From Candidatus Omnitrophota bacterium (GTDB lineage Bacteria > Omnitrophota > Gorgyraeia > Gorgyraeales > Gorgyraeaceae): a DNA stretch of 7,441 nt. The translations under genes and the position numbers were made by a program. Location: NCBI GenBank assembly GCA_018901615.1, contig JAHIEN010000111.1, positions 1-7,441 of the forward strand, written 5' to 3'. The notes below the pieces were generated by a model. The model worked only from the letters and a program-made list of their open reading frames with translations, made no database searches and had not been told where the DNA came from. This document shows, piece by piece, positions 5,678 through 7,441 of the stretch (position 1 is the stretch's first letter; every line of letters begins with the position of its first letter).

Positions 5678-6944
5678 GAACGGTACAGTCATAGATCCTG
5701 TAAATAAAATAGAATCAGCAATGGATATCCTTGTAGAAGACAATAAGATCTCCAATGTAGCAAAAGGTATAAAAATAGACGCCGATACGATAATCGACGC
5801 CACGGACATGATAGTAATGCCTGGTATTGTGGACATGCATGTGCATTTGAGGGAGCCTGGCAGGGAGGATAAGGAGACAATTGCGAGCGGCACAATGGCT
5901 GCGGCTAAAGGCGGGGTCACAACTGTCCTTGCCATGCCCAATACTACCCCGGCAATAGACTCTAAGAAAAATATACAGGCTGTCAAGGAGATTATAAAGA
6001 GTTCGGCGTATATAGATGTCCTGATTAGCGGCGCTATCACCAAAGGCCGGCTGGGTAAAGAATTATGTGATATAGCGGAGATGAAAAAAGAAGGCGTACT
6101 TGCCATTACAGACGACGGGGCTTCAGTTGACGACGAAAAATTAATGCTCACAGCCTTTAGTATGGCAAAAAAAGACAAGATGCTGGTGATATGTCATTGC
6201 GAAGACAAAGACCTTGCCAGTCAGGGAGTGGTGAATCTCGGCTTTGCTTCTACCAGGCTTGGCCTGAGAGGGATTTCCAATGAATCAGAATATAAAAGGA
6301 TCGAACGTGATATAAAATTGGCAAAAAAGACAGGCGCCTCTATCCATATCGCCCACCTCAGCTGCAGGGAATCAGTGGATATAATCAGAAAGGCGAAAAA
6401 AAATGGCGTAAATGTGACCGCGGAAACAGCCCCGCACTATTTTACTTTGAATGAAGAGGCAGTGCTTGATTATAATACCAATATGAAGATCAACCCGCCT
6501 TTGAGGAGCAAAGAAGATGTCGAGGCAATAAAACAAGGGCTCAAAGACGGCACCATAGACGTCATAGCCTCTGACCATGCGCCTCACACAGAAAACGAAA
6601 AAGAGATAGAGTTTGAATACGCGGAATCAGGCACTATTGGCCTTGAAACAGGGCTTTCGGCAGGCATAACAGCGCTTGTAGATACAGGGTTATTGACATG
6701 GAGCGAGCTGGTAAGAAAGATGTGCTCAAACCCCGCAAAGATCCTGGGTATAGATAAGGGTGCTCTGGGAGTAGGCCAGGAAGCGGATATAATTATTGTT
6801 TCTCCAGGGAAAGAATGGGTAGTAAAAAAGAAAAATTTTATATCCAGGTCCAGAAATTCAGCATTTATAGACATGAAGCTTAAAGGCGCGGTAGACTGTA
6901 CTATTTACAAAGGCAAAATAATTTATGGCAATGGAGCGAAATGA
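5661..6944 (+). CDS. pyrC: Dihydroorotase, type I
   Basis: Reversibly cyclises carbamoyl-aspartate to dihydroorotate, the step after PyrB. The 427-residue product belongs to the amidohydrolase superfamily, in the long (type I) dihydroorotase class. Expected metal and substrate residues are visible: DMHVHLREPG (His60, His62, Arg64), MPNTTPA (92-98), the Asp pair in TDDG (151-152) that replaces the carboxylated lysine of type II enzymes, His179 in CHCED, His232 in HIAHLS, and SDHAPH with catalytic Asp305. The enzyme therefore looks active. I chose the ATG at 5661, preceded by AAAGGT at 5648-5653 with a 7-base spacer; the in-frame GTG-type extension to 5595 lies inside pyrB. It overlaps pyrB by 17 bases. 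In Aquifex, a similar type I enzyme works in a complex with aspartate carbamoyltransferase, which this gene order would suit. Confidence 0.97.
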   Translation: MKLLIKNGTVIDPVNKIESAMDILVEDNKISNVAKGIKIDADTIIDATDMIVMPGIVDMHVHLREPGREDKETIASGTMAAAKGGVTTVLAMPNTTPAIDSKKNIQAVKEIIKSSAYIDVLISGAITKGRLGKELCDIAEMKKEGVLAITDDGASVDDEKLMLTAFSMAKKDKMLVICHCEDKDLASQGVVNLGFASTRLGLRGISNESEYKRIERDIKLAKKTGASIHIAHLSCRESVDIIRKAKKNGVNVTAETAPHYFTLNEEAVLDYNTNMKINPPLRSKEDVEAIKQGLKDGTIDVIASDHAPHTENEKEIEFEYAESGTIGLETGLSAGITALVDTGLLTWSELVRKMCSNPAKILGIDKGALGVGQEADIIIVSPGKEWVVKKKNFISRSRNSAFIDMKLKGAVDCTIYKGKIIYGNGAK

Positions 6945-7441
6945 AATTCATAGCGGATTTTCATATACATTCTAAATACAGCCGGGCTACAAGCCCGCAG
7001 ATGGAGGTCAAGACCCTGTCGGAATTTGCCAAACTCAAGGGTATATCGCTTCTGGGCACAGGCGACTTTACGCATCATTTATGGCTTGAAGAATTAAAAG
7101 ACACATTAAAAGATTCAGGCAATGGCTTTTTTGAGCATAACGGTGTAAATTTTATTCTCACGGCTGAGATATCAAGTATCTATTCCAAGGCAGGCAGGGT
7201 GAGAAAGATCCATAATGTAATATTTGCCCCGAGTTTCAAGGTCGTAGATAAGATCAATGACGTTCTTTCCGGATATGGGAACCTTGCCTCTGACGGCAGG
7301 CCTATTATAGGCATAGACGCAAAAGACCTGGCAGAAGTTTTGTTTGGCATTTGTAAAGATATCTTTCTTGTGCCGGGCCATATCTGGACCCCGTGGTTTT
7401 CGCTCTTTGGCTCTAAATCAGGATTTGACGCCATAGAAGAA
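6941..7441 (+). CDS. Endonuclease Q family protein, N-terminal PHP domain (3'-truncated by the window edge)
   Basis: The frame stays open from the ATG at 6941 to the last base, giving 167 residues. It begins with the PHP metal-binding signature ADFHIHS (His8, His10), then GTGDFTHH (Asp42, His45), ILTAEIS (Glu76), IHN (His91) and PGHIWTPWFSLFGSKSGFD (146-163). That order and the WTPWFSxFGSKSGFD block are typical of the EndoQ family as I recall it. EndoQ members studied in Thermococcales and Bacillus cut DNA 5' of deaminated bases such as uracil and hypoxanthine. Bacterial relatives are often mislabelled as UvrD-type helicase. GGAG at 6933-6936 serves as the ribosome site, and ATGA overlaps the pyrC stop by 4 bases, so it is translationally coupled to the pyr operon. 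The missing part should include the zinc-binding and C-terminal regions. Family confidence is high; activity is inferred. Confidence 0.85.
   Translation, partial: MKFIADFHIHSKYSRATSPQMEVKTLSEFAKLKGISLLGTGDFTHHLWLEELKDTLKDSGNGFFEHNGVNFILTAEISSIYSKAGRVRKIHNVIFAPSFKVVDKINDVLSGYGNLASDGRPIIGIDAKDLAEVLFGICKDIFLVPGHIWTPWFSLFGSKSGFDAIEE

Noticed and set aside
5633..6178. Long minus-strand open frame (181 codons) opposite pyrC
   Set aside because: It lies wholly antisense to a highly conserved dihydroorotase and reads as low-complexity Ser/Ile/Leu protein, typical of the reverse complement of a real gene. No ribosome site or promoter supports it. The similar minus-strand frame at 5140-5649 opposite pyrB is rejected for the same reason.

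Overview
The window is a compact bacterial chromosome segment with every gene on the + strand. It carries two adjacent metabolic modules: trehalose synthesis (about 1-3958) and de novo pyrimidine synthesis with its RNA-based control (about 3962-7441). The first and last genes are cut by the window edges. There are no RNA genes, mobile elements, CRISPR arrays or long unexplained gaps. The only noncoding stretches are about 74 and 203 bases long, and both hold regulatory signals.

Trehalose region. A GT20 trehalose-6-phosphate synthase (otsA, 5' end missing) is followed 1 base later by an OtsB-type HAD phosphatase. A strong inverted repeat overlaps the end of otsB. Next comes a promoter with a perfect -35 box, placed so close to the following ATG that the mRNA may be leaderless. 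It would drive an internally duplicated protein of the uncharacterised DUF5752 type, whose 3' end overlaps a TreT-like GT4 trehalose synthase. Two chemically different routes to trehalose therefore sit side by side: the two-step OtsA/OtsB route through trehalose-6-phosphate, and the one-step reversible TreT route from nucleoside-diphosphate-glucose and glucose.

Pyrimidine region. Three bases after the TreT stop codon starts a promoter with both hexamers at consensus (TTGACA, 16 bases, TATAAT). Its leader contains a PyrR-binding hairpin with a CUGCGA hexaloop, a predicted antiterminator and a long intrinsic terminator ending just before the pyrR Shine-Dalgarno sequence. The operon then runs pyrR, pyrB (aspartate carbamoyltransferase), pyrC (type I dihydroorotase) and the N-terminal part of an endonuclease Q family PHP protein. 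Each junction overlaps by 4 to 17 bases, which suggests translational coupling. PyrR bound to UMP should stabilise the leader hairpin, release the terminator and shut off the whole unit, including the DNA-repair-type gene at its end.

Organism. Frequent ATA (Ile) and AGA/AGG (Arg) codons, tight gene packing, a bacterial promoter and Shine-Dalgarno style, PyrR attenuation, and the mix of OtsAB, TreT/DUF5752 and a bacterial EndoQ point to a little-studied, probably anaerobic bacterial lineage. Candidate phyla such as Omnitrophota are my best guess. This is a low-confidence impression from style, not a measured placement. The best candidates for undescribed biology are the duplicated DUF5752 protein coupled to TreT and the EndoQ gene under PyrR control.
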